Source: Mesorhizobium_B sp963522145 (lineage in GTDB: Bacteria > Pseudomonadota > Alphaproteobacteria > Rhizobiales > Rhizobiaceae). From it: a stretch of 64,000 nucleotides of DNA. Within the stretch, counting starts at the first letter, position 1. Each line of letters starts with the position of its first letter. The position numbers were made by a program, and so were the translations under genes. Positions 18,442-27,213 of this stretch are shown in pieces. The stretch covers positions 62,001 to 126,000 of the forward strand of contig CAUQXI010000002.1 in NCBI GenBank assembly GCA_963522145.1, written 5' to 3'. The notes under the pieces were generated by a model. The model worked only from the letters and a program-made list of their open reading frames with translations, searched no databases and was not told where the DNA came from.

Positions 18442-19322
18442 GCCGTCGCGAAGCCCATCAGCAGACCGGGCACCTTGTCGGGGATTTCGCGTGCAAGGAA
18501 GCCCACAGTGCCGACCTCTCGTGTCAGATGCGCGCCGGCCTCCCCATGCAAGAACACGCCCCACAGCGCGGCATCGAGAGGCGACGCGCCCCGCGCCGCC
18601 AGCCCCGCGATGATGCCGGCAAGCACGTCGCCCGAGCCGGACGTGCCCAGGCCCACGCCGCCGCCTTTGTAGAGAAACGCCTCGCCATCCGGCGCGACCA
18701 CGGTGGTCTGCGCGCCCTTCATGACGACGACCGCGTTCAGCTCGCGCGCTACGGCTTGAGCTGCTGCCTGCGGATCATCCTCGACCTCGTCGCGAGCGAT
18801 CCCGAGCAGGTTCGCCATTTCGCCCGCATGGGGCGTCAGCACGGCATGGGTCTTGCGCCTGCACATGGCCGCGCCCTGAGCGCGCAATCCGCCGAGGCTT
18901 CCTGCATCGAGAACGAGCGCCGGCCCGTCACACTCCGCGAGCAGCCTTTCGGCGAGGGCCTCGATTTCGTCGTCCTCCGCGACGCCCGGGCCGAACAGCA
19001 CCGCATCGGCGCGCTCGAGCCGTGTGGCGATGTGCTCAAAACCGGCAAGCGCCAGCCCGCCCCCTTCCGTTTCTGGCAGGCCCATCACGAGCGCCTCCGG
19101 CATCGCCGCGCCAAGAGCGGAGGCCCGGCTCTCGACCGTCAGGATCTGCAGCTTGCCCGCCCCGGCGCGCAATGCACCGATTCCCGCGAGCAGCACCGCG
19201 CCGGGCACGTCGCGGCTGCCGCCGAGCACCGCGATCGCGCCACGCTCGTCCTTTCCGCCCTCGGGAGGCGTCGGCAACGGGCGACCGCGAAGAAGGGCGG
19301 CGTCAAGCGGTGCTGCGCTCAT
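18438..19322 (-). CDS. nnrD: ADP-dependent NAD(P)H-hydrate dehydratase
   Basis: Repairs damaged (hydrated) NADH and NADPH. A 294-residue ribokinase-fold protein with VLGGSRDVPGAVLLAGIGAL, an LDAGSL segment, the TPHAGEMANLLG motif and GTSGSGDVLAGIIAGLAA, which holds the catalytic Asp and the ADP-binding loop. The NnrE epimerase domain, often fused at the N-terminus, is absent, so the epimerase must be encoded elsewhere. The ATG at 19322 overlaps the stop of the upstream phosphatase gene by four bases, indicating translational coupling. Identification is firm. Confidence 0.93.
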   Translation of the reverse strand: MSAAPLDAALLRGRPLPTPPEGGKDERGAIAVLGGSRDVPGAVLLAGIGALRAGAGKLQILTVESRASALGAAMPEALVMGLPETEGGGLALAGFEHIATRLERADAVLFGPGVAEDDEIEALAERLLAECDGPALVLDAGSLGGLRAQGAAMCRRKTHAVLTPHAGEMANLLGIARDEVEDDPQAAAQAVARELNAVVVMKGAQTTVVAPDGEAFLYKGGGVGLGTSGSGDVLAGIIAGLAARGASPLDAALWGVFLHGEAGAHLTREVGTVGFLAREIPDKVPGLLMGFATA

Positions 19323-20083
19323 CGCGCCGCCACATTGGCGTCGGGCTCGGCCGTCACCGGCGTGCCCTGACGCTCCAGCGGAGCGACGAAATTATAGCGC
19401 TGAAGTTCCAGAGCCCCGCTCGGCGGTGTGTCGGGGTTGAAAACATATTCCGTGATGGCGCAGTTGGCGACGTCGCCCTCCCGGTCGATGGCGAGGATCT
19501 GGTCCTCCGTCAGGTTCTCCAACAAATAGCGCATGCACAGCACCACCACCTGATGGGCGACGATCACCACGCGCTTGCCGGAATAATGGAGGCTGATCGT
19601 ATCGACTGCGCTGCGAAGGCGAAGGATCACGTCGCACCAGCTCTCGCCCGCCGGCGGCCGGTGATAGAACTTACCGAGGATGCGCCGGAACTCCGCCTGC
19701 TCGGGATGAAGCTCGTGGATTCCGGACGTGGTCAGCCTGTCGAGGATGCCGAACTCCTTCTCGCGCAGACGCTCGTCCAGAAAGGTCGGCGCGGCATCCG
19801 GCACCAGCCCGCCCTCGTCGCGGATCAATTGCGAGGTCTGCATCGCGCGACGATAGGGGGAAGACAGCAGCACCTCGGGCCGTTCAGCCTCGGGCTTGGC
19901 GGCGAACCATGCGCCAAGCGACGATGCCTGCTCGCGCCCCAGCGCGGAAAGCTCCACATCCACGTCGCGTTCGGCAATGTCGATGCGCGAGACGCCCGAC
20001 TTGTGGGCGGCATCGCGCGCGACATTGCCCGCGCTCTCCCCGTGGCGGACGATCCAGATGCGGCTGGGCCAGCGCTGCGTCAT
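19319..20083 (-). CDS. histidine phosphatase family protein
   Basis: A 254-residue phosphoglycerate-mutase-like phosphatase. The phospho-accepting His is in WIVRHGESAGN; LSSPYRRAMQTSQLI holds the second phosphate-binding Arg, and VVIVAHQVVVL the second catalytic His. The ATG at 20083 has GAGGAAACC upstream; an in-frame upstream start adds nine residues without a ribosome site. It is translationally coupled to nnrD, so a metabolite-repair or nucleotide-sugar phosphatase role is possible, but the substrate cannot be read from sequence. Confidence 0.88.
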   Translation of the reverse strand: MTQRWPSRIWIVRHGESAGNVARDAAHKSGVSRIDIAERDVDVELSALGREQASSLGAWFAAKPEAERPEVLLSSPYRRAMQTSQLIRDEGGLVPDAAPTFLDERLREKEFGILDRLTTSGIHELHPEQAEFRRILGKFYHRPPAGESWCDVILRLRSAVDTISLHYSGKRVVIVAHQVVVLCMRYLLENLTEDQILAIDREGDVANCAITEYVFNPDTPPSGALELQRYNFVAPLERQGTPVTAEPDANVAAR

Positions 20084-20167
20084 GCGGTTTCCTCTTCTCG
20101 TGCCGGTCACGTCTTCCCGGCGGCCTCTATGCCCTAGCGAGATAGACCGGACATGACAGGGAGCAAG

Positions 20168-21643
20168 CTATGTGCCGCAGAAGGTTTGCAGCACCCGTTC
20201 GGTCGGCGCGGGCGGAAGGGCCAGCACCGCATGGTCCGGCTGGTCCGCGAAGGGATGGGCCAGCACCGCAACCAGCCGCTCGAACGGCGCGAGATCGCCT
20301 CTCAGCGCAGCCTGGATCGCCTCCTCAATGCGATGATTGCGCGGGATGAAGGCCGGGTTTGCCGCCTGCATCAGCCTGCGCCTCTCATTCGCCCCAAGGG
20401 GCTCGATCGCGAGTCGATCGTGCCATCGCGTCGCCCAGTCGCTGAAAAGATCAGGCTCGGAAAACAGCGTGCGCACCGCTTCCTCTTTCGGCACGTCCCC
20501 GGCTGCCTCGCTCATGGCACGGAAGGTGAGGGTGAAATCCGCCTCGCCGCCTGCCATGGCGTCGAGCAGGCCCTGCACCAGAGCGCGGTCTTCTGGCCGC
20601 TCGGTTTGAAGGCCAAGCTTGCGGCGCATGCCAGTGAGCAGCGTTTCCTCGAAACGGGGGCGGAAGGCGCCGAGCAAGGATTCCGCCTCCTTCACGGCCG
20701 TGTCGAGGTCGGGGGAGAAAAGCGGCAGCAGCGTTTCAGCGAGCCGCGCGAGGTTCCACTGCGCGATCGGCGGCTGGTTGGCGTAGGCATAGCGCCCCTG
20801 AGCATCGATCGAGGAGAAGACGGTGGCGGGATGATAGGCGTCCAGAAATGCGCAGGGGCCGTAATCGATGGTTTCGCCCGCGACCGAGCAGTTGTCCGTG
20901 TTCATCACGCCATGGATGAAGCCCACCAGCATCCATTGCGCGACGAGCCGCGCCTGTGCGTCGATCACGGCGGAAAGCAGAGCGGGGTAGGGGCGCTCCT
21001 CGGCCGCGAGATGCGGATAATGCCGCGCGATCACATGGTCGGTGAGCAGCCGCACGCCTTCCGTGTCGCCCCGCGCGGCGAAGAACTGGAACGTGCCGAC
21101 GCGGATGTGGCTCGACGCCACGCGGGCCAGCACCGCGCCGGGCAGCATCGCCTCGCGCGCGACCTGCTCGCCGGTCGCCACTGCCGCCAGCGCCCGCGTG
21201 GTCGGGATGCCGAGTGCCGCCATCGCCTCGCTGACGATATACTCGCGCAAGACAGGCCCAAGTGCGGCACGCCCGTCGCCGCGCCGCGAGAAGGGTGTCG
21301 GGCCGGCGCCCTTTAACTGGATGTCGCGCCGCTTGCCACCGACGTCCACGACTTCACCCAGCAGCACCGCGCGCCCGTCGCCGAGCTGGGGCACGAACTG
21401 GCCGAACTGGTGTCCGGCATAGGCGGCTGCGAGCGGCGTTGCATTTTCCGGCACGGCATTGCCCGCAAGCACGGCGATCCCTTCCGGCGCGGCGAGTTGC
21501 TCCGCGTCGAGCCCAAGCTCGGCGGCGAGCGCGATGTTGAGCTTGAGCAGGCGAGGGGCCGCGACCCGGGTGGGCGCAGTGGGCGCAAAAAATCGTTGCG
21601 GCAGGGCAGCGTAGGAATTGTCGAAAGGAAAGTGGACGGTCAT
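20168..21643 (-). CDS. selO: protein adenylyltransferase SelO (YdiU/UPF0061 family)
   Basis: A 491-residue pseudokinase-fold enzyme that transfers AMP to hydroxyl side chains of proteins, linked to the oxidative-stress response. Family motifs are present: YAGHQFGQFVPQLGDGRA, QLKGAGPTPFSRRGDGRAAL, VASSHIRVGTFQF, GFIHGVMNTDNCSVAGETI (metal-binding Asn/Asp) and DYGPCAFLD. The protein ends QTFCGT, keeping a near-terminal Cys at the place of the selenocysteine in eukaryotic SelO. The ATG at 21643 has GGAG nine bases upstream; a GTG two codons earlier is also possible. It stands alone. Confidence 0.94.
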   Translation of the reverse strand: MTVHFPFDNSYAALPQRFFAPTAPTRVAAPRLLKLNIALAAELGLDAEQLAAPEGIAVLAGNAVPENATPLAAAYAGHQFGQFVPQLGDGRAVLLGEVVDVGGKRRDIQLKGAGPTPFSRRGDGRAALGPVLREYIVSEAMAALGIPTTRALAAVATGEQVAREAMLPGAVLARVASSHIRVGTFQFFAARGDTEGVRLLTDHVIARHYPHLAAEERPYPALLSAVIDAQARLVAQWMLVGFIHGVMNTDNCSVAGETIDYGPCAFLDAYHPATVFSSIDAQGRYAYANQPPIAQWNLARLAETLLPLFSPDLDTAVKEAESLLGAFRPRFEETLLTGMRRKLGLQTERPEDRALVQGLLDAMAGGEADFTLTFRAMSEAAGDVPKEEAVRTLFSEPDLFSDWATRWHDRLAIEPLGANERRRLMQAANPAFIPRNHRIEEAIQAALRGDLAPFERLVAVLAHPFADQPDHAVLALPPAPTERVLQTFCGT

Positions 21644-21827
21644 CGGCACGGGCTCCGTTCCTTCAACAGATAAGAACAGACACGACCAAGGCCAGAGCGC
21701 CGGGCACGAGAGGGCGCCCGTTCAGGCGGCGCAGGCATTGAAACAAAGGTCGGGCCAGCCGATGACGTGGCAGGCAAGCGCCCTATCTCATCCTCAAGGA
21801 TCGGCTCGTGGCTCGGGATGTACTGGC

Positions 21828-22022
21828 ATGATGGTGTTGACCGGCAAGCAGAAGATCGAAAAGGCGGCGCGCACCACACAGGCCGCGCTCGACGCGATCA
21901 CCGAAGAGCGTCGGCAAAGCGAAAAGAAGACGGCCCGGCTGAAAGCACTGCGCCTCGCCCGGGACGCGCAGGCGCCGGTAGGCGAGCAGCCTGTTCTCAA
22001 GCCCCGCAGGAAGAGCCGCTGA
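21828..22022 (+). CDS. small basic helical protein, paralogue of the product at 35477
   Basis: A 64-residue lysine/arginine-rich protein with no membrane segment. Its core (KAARTTQAALDAITEERRQS then EKKTARLKALRLARDA) aligns with the small protein encoded at 35477-35698 through a shared KAA-x-T...A-I-x-E-x-R-x-x-S-x-x-K-T-x-R-L-x-A-L-R pattern. That paralogy is the best evidence for coding. Function is unknown; the pattern predicts one long amphipathic helix. The ribosome site is weak, and the ATG at 21831 is an equal alternative. Confidence 0.6.
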   Translation: MMVLTGKQKIEKAARTTQAALDAITEERRQSEKKTARLKALRLARDAQAPVGEQPVLKPRRKSR

Positions 22023-22058
22023 TCCGCTATTCCTATGCAGCGCTGAGGCATCCTGGCG

Positions 22059-22628
22059 TCAGTTGCAGAGTTCCGGATGACGCAGGCGTAGCGCCTGAAG
22101 TGCGGCAAAGGTCTTGAGGTCGGACAGTTCGCCGGCTTCAACAAGCGCGATCGCTTCCCTGATCGGCATCTCTACCACCTCGATCTCCTCGTGCTCGTTC
22201 GCGAGCCCGCCGCCTTTTGCGAGTTGGTCGCCTTTCGAGTAGCCCGCAAGGTACAGGTGAATGCGTTCGGTCGAGCTGCCCGGCATGGGCCAGAAGGCCC
22301 CGATCTTTTCGAGCGAGCGGAGATGCAGGCCCGTTTCCTCCGTCGCCTCGCGGCGAGCGCAGGCCGCCGGGTCCGTCTCGTCCAGGATGCCTGCCGGCGC
22401 TTCGAGCAGCCGGTCGGCCTCGCCGCGGAAAGCAAGCGGCACGCGGAGCTGGCGCACCAGCATCACGCATCTTCGCGTCGGGTCGTAGGGCAGCACGCAG
22501 GCCGCATCGCCATGGTCCTCGACCTGGCGCTTGAACGGCGTGCCGTCGGACATGCGCATGTGCAGGATCAGGAAGCGCCCCCAACCCTCGTGGATCACCT
22601 CCACCCGATCGATCACCTGTTCGCTCAT
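22059..22628 (-). CDS. NUDIX hydrolase (NudK/ADP-ribose pyrophosphatase-like)
   Basis: A 189-residue hydrolase of nucleoside diphosphates linked to another moiety. The NUDIX box runs from APAGILDETDPAACARREAT into EETGL (G-x5-E-x7-REUxEE-x-GU) around residues 85-107. Upstream, RQLRVPLAF and LLEAPAG resemble GDP-mannose/ADP-sugar pyrophosphatases such as NudK, and PMPGSSTERIHLYLAGY follows the box. The ATG at 22628 has GAGGAAGCG upstream. It stands alone. The exact substrate (ADP-ribose or GDP-mannose) is undetermined. Confidence 0.9.
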   Translation of the reverse strand: MSEQVIDRVEVIHEGWGRFLILHMRMSDGTPFKRQVEDHGDAACVLPYDPTRRCVMLVRQLRVPLAFRGEADRLLEAPAGILDETDPAACARREATEETGLHLRSLEKIGAFWPMPGSSTERIHLYLAGYSKGDQLAKGGGLANEHEEIEVVEMPIREAIALVEAGELSDLKTFAALQALRLRHPELCN

Positions 22629-22690
22629 CTCGCTTCCTCGACGGTTCTTTGTCTTGTTCACTCAGCGCCTGTGGCTTTGCCCTGACGCAA

Positions 22691-22717
22691 AAAGGCCGGG
22701 CGCGTGGCCCGGCCTTT
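22691..22717 (-). terminator. Rho-independent terminator downstream of the Liv-type binding-protein gene
   Basis: AAAGGCCGGGC (22691-22701) and GCCCGGCCTTT (22707-22717) form a perfect 11-base-pair stem with a five-base loop. On the minus strand the stem is followed by a run of five T. It lies 23 bases after the end of the gene at 22740-23858. Confidence 0.88.
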
Positions 22718-22739
22718 CCTTGGTCCGGAGAAACCCGGC

Positions 22740-23858
22740 TCAGTTCCTCGGCATCGCCGCGTATTTGCCGTCGTGCCAGACATTGATGTCATAGGTCGCG
22801 TTCTTGATGTCGCCCTTCTCGTCGAAGGCGATCGGGCCGATCGCGGTCTCGATCGGCGTTCCGTTCTTGAGCGCCTCGGCCACCTTGGACGGATCGTCCG
22901 AGCCCGCGCGCTCGACGCCCTGCGCGAAAGCCTGGACCACGGCATAGGAGAAGAGCGTGAAGCCTTCCGGTGAGAAGCCGGTCTTCTTGATGGCGTCCAC
23001 CGCAGCCTTTGCTTCGGGCCGCCCCTGCGGGTCGGTCGGGAAGGTGAACATGGTGCCTTCGCCCGCCGGGCCGGCGACGGCCCAGAACTCGGGCGAGGCG
23101 ATGGAATCGCCCATCATGAGGTTGAGCTTGAAGCCGGCTTCCTGCGCCTGGCGCAGCATCAGACCCGCCTCGGGATGGTACCCACCAAAGAAGACGAGAT
23201 CCGCCTTAAGCTCCTTGAGCTTGGTGACGACCGCCGTATAGTCCTTTTCGCCGGGATTGATGCCGTCATAAAGGACTTCCGTCAGGCCGGACTCGTTCAT
23301 CTTCTTCTTCACCGCGTCGGCAAGTCCCTGGCCGTAGGCCGACTTGTCGTGCAGCACGACGACATTCTTGCCCTTGTACTTCTCGGCGATCCACGGGCCA
23401 ACGAATTCGCCCTGCCCGTCATCACGGGTGTAGAGCCGCATGATGGTCGGCCAGCCCTTGGCAGCCGCCTCGTCGGTAAGGGCGGGATTGGAGGAGGCCG
23501 GGCTCATCATCAGCGCGCCGGATTCGGCATATACGGCGGAAGCCGGGATGCTCGAGCCCGAGCAGGCATGGCCGTCGATGAACATGATGCCTTCGGCCAC
23601 GATGCGGTTGGCGACCGAAACGGCCTGCTTCGGATCGCAGACATCGTCTTCCATCACGAGCTCGATCTGCCGTCCCATCACGCCGCCCTTGGCGTTGATG
23701 GCGTCGGCCGCAGCCTGGGCGCCTGCCTTGAACTGATCGCCGATATTGGCCAGCTGGCCCGTCAGCGGACCGGCGACGGCGATCTTGAGGTTGTCGGCCA
23801 ATGCCGTTCCCGAAAGCAGCGCAGTCATGAGGGCTGCGCCCAGAATCCGTTTCACCAT
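22740..23858 (-). CDS. branched-chain amino-acid ABC transporter periplasmic binding protein (LivJ/LivK type)
   Basis: A 372-residue Leu/Ile/Val-binding-type protein with a signal peptide (MVKRILGAALMTALLSGTALA, cut before DNLKIAVAG). Typical motifs follow: GPLTGQLANIGDQFKAGAQA, INAKGGVMGRQIELV, DDVCDPKQAVSVANRIV, FIDGHACSGSSIPAS and VVLHDKSAYGQGLAD. No permease or ATPase gene is adjacent, so it works with a transporter encoded elsewhere, as is common for rhizobial Liv systems. It has a GAGAGGAAAG ribosome site and a strong terminator after the stop. The ligand is probably a neutral amino acid, which I cannot specify. Confidence 0.93.
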   Translation of the reverse strand: MVKRILGAALMTALLSGTALADNLKIAVAGPLTGQLANIGDQFKAGAQAAADAINAKGGVMGRQIELVMEDDVCDPKQAVSVANRIVAEGIMFIDGHACSGSSIPASAVYAESGALMMSPASSNPALTDEAAAKGWPTIMRLYTRDDGQGEFVGPWIAEKYKGKNVVVLHDKSAYGQGLADAVKKKMNESGLTEVLYDGINPGEKDYTAVVTKLKELKADLVFFGGYHPEAGLMLRQAQEAGFKLNLMMGDSIASPEFWAVAGPAGEGTMFTFPTDPQGRPEAKAAVDAIKKTGFSPEGFTLFSYAVVQAFAQGVERAGSDDPSKVAEALKNGTPIETAIGPIAFDEKGDIKNATYDINVWHDGKYAAMPRN

Positions 23859-24013
23859 TCTTTCCTCTCCTTTGCGGGCGGAGCCCGCCTGCGGCCTCTT
23901 TGCCGCGCTTGTTCTGGTTCGATGTTAATGAGACCCGGCCAGCATAGCAGGCACAATCGCGCCATCAAGGAGAAGTCATTCTGCCAAGGGAGAAAGTCCA
24001 GGAAATCAGGCGT

Positions 24014-24697
24014 TCAGGCGCCTGCAAGTGCGCTGACTGCGAGGAAGTGCATGGAGGCGGCCGCAAGAACGAAAGCGTGCCAGACCGCATTGTGGAAATG
24101 CATCCGCTCGGCAAGGTGGAAGATCACGCCCCCCGAATAAACGAGCCCACCGCCGAGGATCATCCAGATCACGGAAGACGGAAAGGCTGCAACGACAGGG
24201 CCGTAAGCCAGAACCCCGGCCCAACCGAGCAGGAGGTAGAGGCCGACTGACAGCCGGTCGTACCGGCCGGGCATGGCGATCTTGAGCGTGATGCCGAACA
24301 ATGCGACCGCCCAGACAGCGCCAAGCATCTCCCACCAGCCGAGCCGCGTCATGAAAGGCGTATAGGTGCCCGCGATCAGGAGATAGATGGCTGAATGGTC
24401 GAGCCGGCGCAGAAACCATTTCACCGGTGAAACGGGCCAGATATTGTAGAAGGCCGAAACGCCGAACGACAGCACCAGCGTCATGAGATAAACGGCGACG
24501 GCGGCGATCTCGGCCGAGGGCAGCGCGTCGGATGCGAGCGTGAGAAGAAAGATCAACGCCGCCGCGACAACAAGCACGACGCCGATCACATGCACGGCCC
24601 CGTCGGCCCAAAGCTCGGCGGCGCTGTAATGCCAACTGGTCGGGCCGGGGGCGAAGCTTCGTCGGGTAAAGGCGGAAGGCCTGACGGTCTCGCTCAA
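24014..24697 (-). CDS. hemolysin III family membrane protein (PAQR-like)
   Basis: A 227-residue inner-membrane protein with seven predicted helices and the family motifs ADGAVHVIGVV, SFGVSAFYNIWP, RRLDHSAIYLLIAGTYTPF, GVIFHLAERMHFHNAVWHAF. The conserved His and Asp residues form the metal site of PAQR-like proteins. Despite the name, haemolytic activity is not established for most members. The frame is open up to an ATG at 24784, but that start would lie inside the terminator of the upstream cold-shock gene. I therefore prefer the TTG at 24697, preceded by GAGGGCTGGAAG, giving the family's normal length. Confidence 0.85.
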   Translation of the reverse strand: MSETVRPSAFTRRSFAPGPTSWHYSAAELWADGAVHVIGVVLVVAAALIFLLTLASDALPSAEIAAVAVYLMTLVLSFGVSAFYNIWPVSPVKWFLRRLDHSAIYLLIAGTYTPFMTRLGWWEMLGAVWAVALFGITLKIAMPGRYDRLSVGLYLLLGWAGVLAYGPVVAAFPSSVIWMILGGGLVYSGGVIFHLAERMHFHNAVWHAFVLAAASMHFLAVSALAGA

Positions 24698-24740
24698 CTT
24701 CCAGCCCTCGAACAGCCTCCACCGATCCCCCAAACGCAAA

Positions 24741-24764
24741 AAGGGCCAGAATGATCCGACCCTT
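24741..24764 (-). terminator. Rho-independent terminator of the cold-shock gene
   Basis: On the minus strand AAGGGTC (24764-24758) pairs with GGCCCTT (24747-24741), one G-U pair included, with a 10-base loop and a run of five T after it. It lies 74 bases after the cold-shock stop and argues against starting the hemolysin III gene upstream of it. Confidence 0.65.
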
Positions 24765-24837
24765 CCCGTGTTTTCCCTGTTCAATGGCGCCAGTACATCC
24801 GTGGTCGCCGCTTGGAACGGGAAAGTGAGCAGCCGCC

Positions 24838-25047
24838 TTATGCGGACTGGAGGTTCTCGGCCGCCATCTTGCCGGAGCGGCGGTCCTGAACCAGCTCATA
24901 GGAGATCTTCTGGCCTTCGACGACCGAGCGCATGCCGGCGCGCTCAACGGCGGAGATGTGGACGAAAACGTCCGTGCCGCCGTCATCAGGCTGGATGAAG
25001 CCGAAACCCTTGGTCGTGTTGAACCACTTTACGGTGCCAGTTGCCAT
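24838..25047 (-). CDS. cold-shock-domain protein (CspA family)
   Basis: A 69-residue single cold-shock domain, an RNA/DNA chaperone. RNP1 (KGFGFIQP) and RNP2 (DVFVHISA) are present, after the typical ATGTVKWFN start. The AAAGGAATCG ribosome site precedes the ATG. A 210-base region upstream, free of genes, separates it from the next gene and probably contains promoter plus a long structured 5' leader, as is usual for csp genes; no specific element could be assigned. A terminator follows the gene. Identification is firm. Confidence 0.95.
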   Translation of the reverse strand: MATGTVKWFNTTKGFGFIQPDDGGTDVFVHISAVERAGMRSVVEGQKISYELVQDRRSGKMAAENLQSA

Positions 25048-25257
25048 GACGATTCCTTTGTATCGTTCAGCGTTGACCGCCACCGGGCTGATTGCCCGAA
25101 AGCGGAGGAAGATCGATTTTGTAGGAATTCGCCGGAATGGGCGTGGATTGGCCCGGTAGACAAAGTCAGCAAGCAAGATCGATATGATCTATTTAATGCC
25201 AAGCAGGGCTGGAAACAAGCCCGTCCCAGGCGGTGCCGCTGCGTAGAAGCTTTTCGT

Positions 25258-26064
25258 TCAACCGAAGGCGTTGTGGGCGAGACGCTTGAGGCGGGGAAAG
25301 ATGTTGGTTCCGCCGCACACGACCATCGTGCCCTTTTCCACCATCGTGGCAGGATCGGGCTTGATGATCGTGCCGCCCGCCTCCTCGATCATCAGAAGGG
25401 CTGCCAGGCAGTCCCACGAATTCATGTGCTCCTCGCAATAGCCGATCAGCCGCCCCGCCGCGACATAGGCGAGCATCAAAGCGCCCGACGCGTTGCGGAA
25501 GAAGAAGCCGCCCTCGCCGATCAGCTCCCGCAGGAGGCGAAGGGTCTTCTCCATGTCCGAGCGGTTGGAAAAACCCGTGCCGACCGAACCTTCGCCGAGG
25601 CTTGAAGCACTCGACACCTTCATCGGCCGACCGTTCACGAAGGCACCTTTCCCGCGCGCGGCCCAGAACGTTTCGCCGGTCGACGGCTCATGGATCACGC
25701 CGACCGCCGTTCCATCCGCGTCCGTGCAGGCGATCACCACGCACCAGGCAGGAATGCCGCGCACGAAATTCGCCGTGCCGTCGATCGGATCGATCACCCA
25801 GGTCCAGCCCGAGCTGCCGAGATGAGGCGCGTGCTCCTCGCCCACGATCCCGTCATCGGCAAAGGCCTCGCCGAGCAGCGCCCGTACGAGTGTCTCGACC
25901 TCGCGGTCGGCGTTGGAAACGAGATCCTGGTGCCCCTTGGATTCGATCGTCAGCTTCTCGATCGCGCGGAAATGCGCCAGCCCGAGCTCGCCTGCCTTGT
26001 GCGCGGCCGTGATGGCCACCTCCAGCCTGGCATTGATGGGGTCTCGTGCGTCTTCCGAAGGCAT
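25258..26064 (-). CDS. inositol monophosphatase family protein
   Basis: A 268-residue Mg-dependent, Li-sensitive-type phosphatase. Metal-binding motifs are complete: IVGEEHA (Glu-Glu), WVIDPIDGTANFVRG and NSWDCLAALLMIEEAGG. Possible substrates include inositol monophosphate, histidinol phosphate and 3'-phosphoadenosine phosphates; the family does not separate by motif. AGGAG lies nine bases before the ATG at 26064. It is divergent from an aldo/keto reductase gene across a G-rich spacer. The link to the inositol island is only by family name; it is 10 kb away and need not be related. Confidence 0.9.
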   Translation of the reverse strand: MPSEDARDPINARLEVAITAAHKAGELGLAHFRAIEKLTIESKGHQDLVSNADREVETLVRALLGEAFADDGIVGEEHAPHLGSSGWTWVIDPIDGTANFVRGIPAWCVVIACTDADGTAVGVIHEPSTGETFWAARGKGAFVNGRPMKVSSASSLGEGSVGTGFSNRSDMEKTLRLLRELIGEGGFFFRNASGALMLAYVAAGRLIGYCEEHMNSWDCLAALLMIEEAGGTIIKPDPATMVEKGTMVVCGGTNIFPRLKRLAHNAFG

Positions 26065-26163
26065 GGACAGCTGCTCCTGGCGGGATCGTTGGTGGTGAAA
26101 CCGCTCGTGCCATGTTCGGCCGAGTCTGAGCAAGGGGGCCGGGGGCAAGGGAGGCCGGAGCGA

Positions 26164-26185
26164 GGGGCGAGGGGCGAGGGAAGGG
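26164..26185 (+). other. G-quadruplex-type motif in the divergent spacer upstream of the aldo/keto reductase
   Basis: Four G runs (GGGG, GGGG, GGG, GGG) with loops CGA, CGA and AA occur within 22 bases, made by a short tandem repeat of GAGGGGC. A further G-rich stretch lies just upstream (26132-26155). It could fold in the non-template strand or mRNA leader 54 bases before the start. Confidence 0.45.
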
Positions 26186-26238
26186 TGGCGCGGAACCTTC
26201 CCGCCCCTATCTCGTGTTGCGACAGCAACAGAAAGGCC

Positions 26239-27192
26239 ATGCGGATGGAAAAGCGGCGACTTGGAAGGAGCGACATCGAGATTGCCCCGCTCGTGCTCGG
26301 CACCAATGTGATGGGCTGGACGGCGGACGAGAAGACCTCGTTCGCGGTGCTCGACGCGTTTGTGGACGAGGGCTTCACCGCGGTCGACACGGCGGATGTT
26401 TATTCGCGATGGGTGCCCGGCAACGAAAGCGAGAGCGAGAAGATCATCGGGCGCTGGATGAAGTCGCGCGGCGCGCGTGATCGCGTCCACCTCTTCACGA
26501 AGGTAGGCTCGGATATGGGGCAGGGCAAGACGGATCTTTCCGCCGCCTGGATCGAAAAGGCGGTCGAGGATTCGCTGTCCCGGCTTCAGACCGATGTGAT
26601 CGACCTCTACCAGAGCCATTGGCCCGACCCGAGCGTGGAGCAGGATGAAACGCTTGCCGCCTATGATCGCCTCATCAAGGCCGGCAAGGTGCGCTTCATC
26701 GGCGCGTCGAACTACGACGCGGCCCTTTTGAGCGAGGCGCTGGAGCTTTCCGCGGCAAAGAACCTGCCGCGCTACCAGACGATCCAGAACGAATATAACC
26801 TCTACACCCGAGACCAGTTCGAGGGTGCGGTGCAGGATCTCGCGGTGCGGGAAGGTGTCAGCCTGATCTGCTACTACTCGCTCGCCTCAGGCTTCCTGTC
26901 GGGCAAGTATCGCTCGGAAGCCGACCTCGACAAGAGTCCGCGCGGACAGGGCGTGAAGAAGTATCTGGGTGCCAAGGGCCAGCGCATTCTCCAGGCGCTC
27001 GACAAGGTTTCGGATCGCACCGGCGCGGCTCATTCCGAGATCGCGCTCGCATGGATCAACGCCCAGCCGGGCGTAGCCGCGCCGATCGCTTCGGCCACGT
27101 CGGTCGAACAGCTTCAAAGCCTCGCGCGCGGCGCACGGCTGGTCCTTGGGGAGGAAGACATCCGGCTTCTGACGGATGCCGGCGGGGATTGA
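26239..27192 (+). CDS. aldo/keto reductase
   Basis: A 317-residue NADPH-dependent (alpha/beta)8 oxidoreductase. The catalytic set is visible: Asp in FTAVDTADVYSRW with Tyr five residues later, Lys in HLFTKVGSD and His in DLYQSHWPD. The cofactor region SNYDAALLSEAL and QNEYNLYTRDQFE match the AKR11/AKR13-type subfamily. The ATG at 26239 has GAAAGG upstream; a second ATG two codons later also works. The gene is monocistronic. Substrate is unknown; family members reduce aldehydes and sugars. Confidence 0.92.
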   Translation: MRMEKRRLGRSDIEIAPLVLGTNVMGWTADEKTSFAVLDAFVDEGFTAVDTADVYSRWVPGNESESEKIIGRWMKSRGARDRVHLFTKVGSDMGQGKTDLSAAWIEKAVEDSLSRLQTDVIDLYQSHWPDPSVEQDETLAAYDRLIKAGKVRFIGASNYDAALLSEALELSAAKNLPRYQTIQNEYNLYTRDQFEGAVQDLAVREGVSLICYYSLASGFLSGKYRSEADLDKSPRGQGVKKYLGAKGQRILQALDKVSDRTGAAHSEIALAWINAQPGVAAPIASATSVEQLQSLARGARLVLGEEDIRLLTDAGGD

Positions 27193-27213
27193 GTTCTCGG
27201 CGGCAGAAGCGGC

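Noticed and set aside
24698..24784. Upstream ATG start for the hemolysin III family protein
   Set aside because: The added N-terminus would be translated from the terminator hairpin of the cold-shock gene and has no family resemblance.
25258..26064. Assigning the inositol-monophosphatase family gene to the inositol island
   Set aside because: It is more than 10 kb away, lacks an IolR-like site, and the family acts on several unrelated phosphates.
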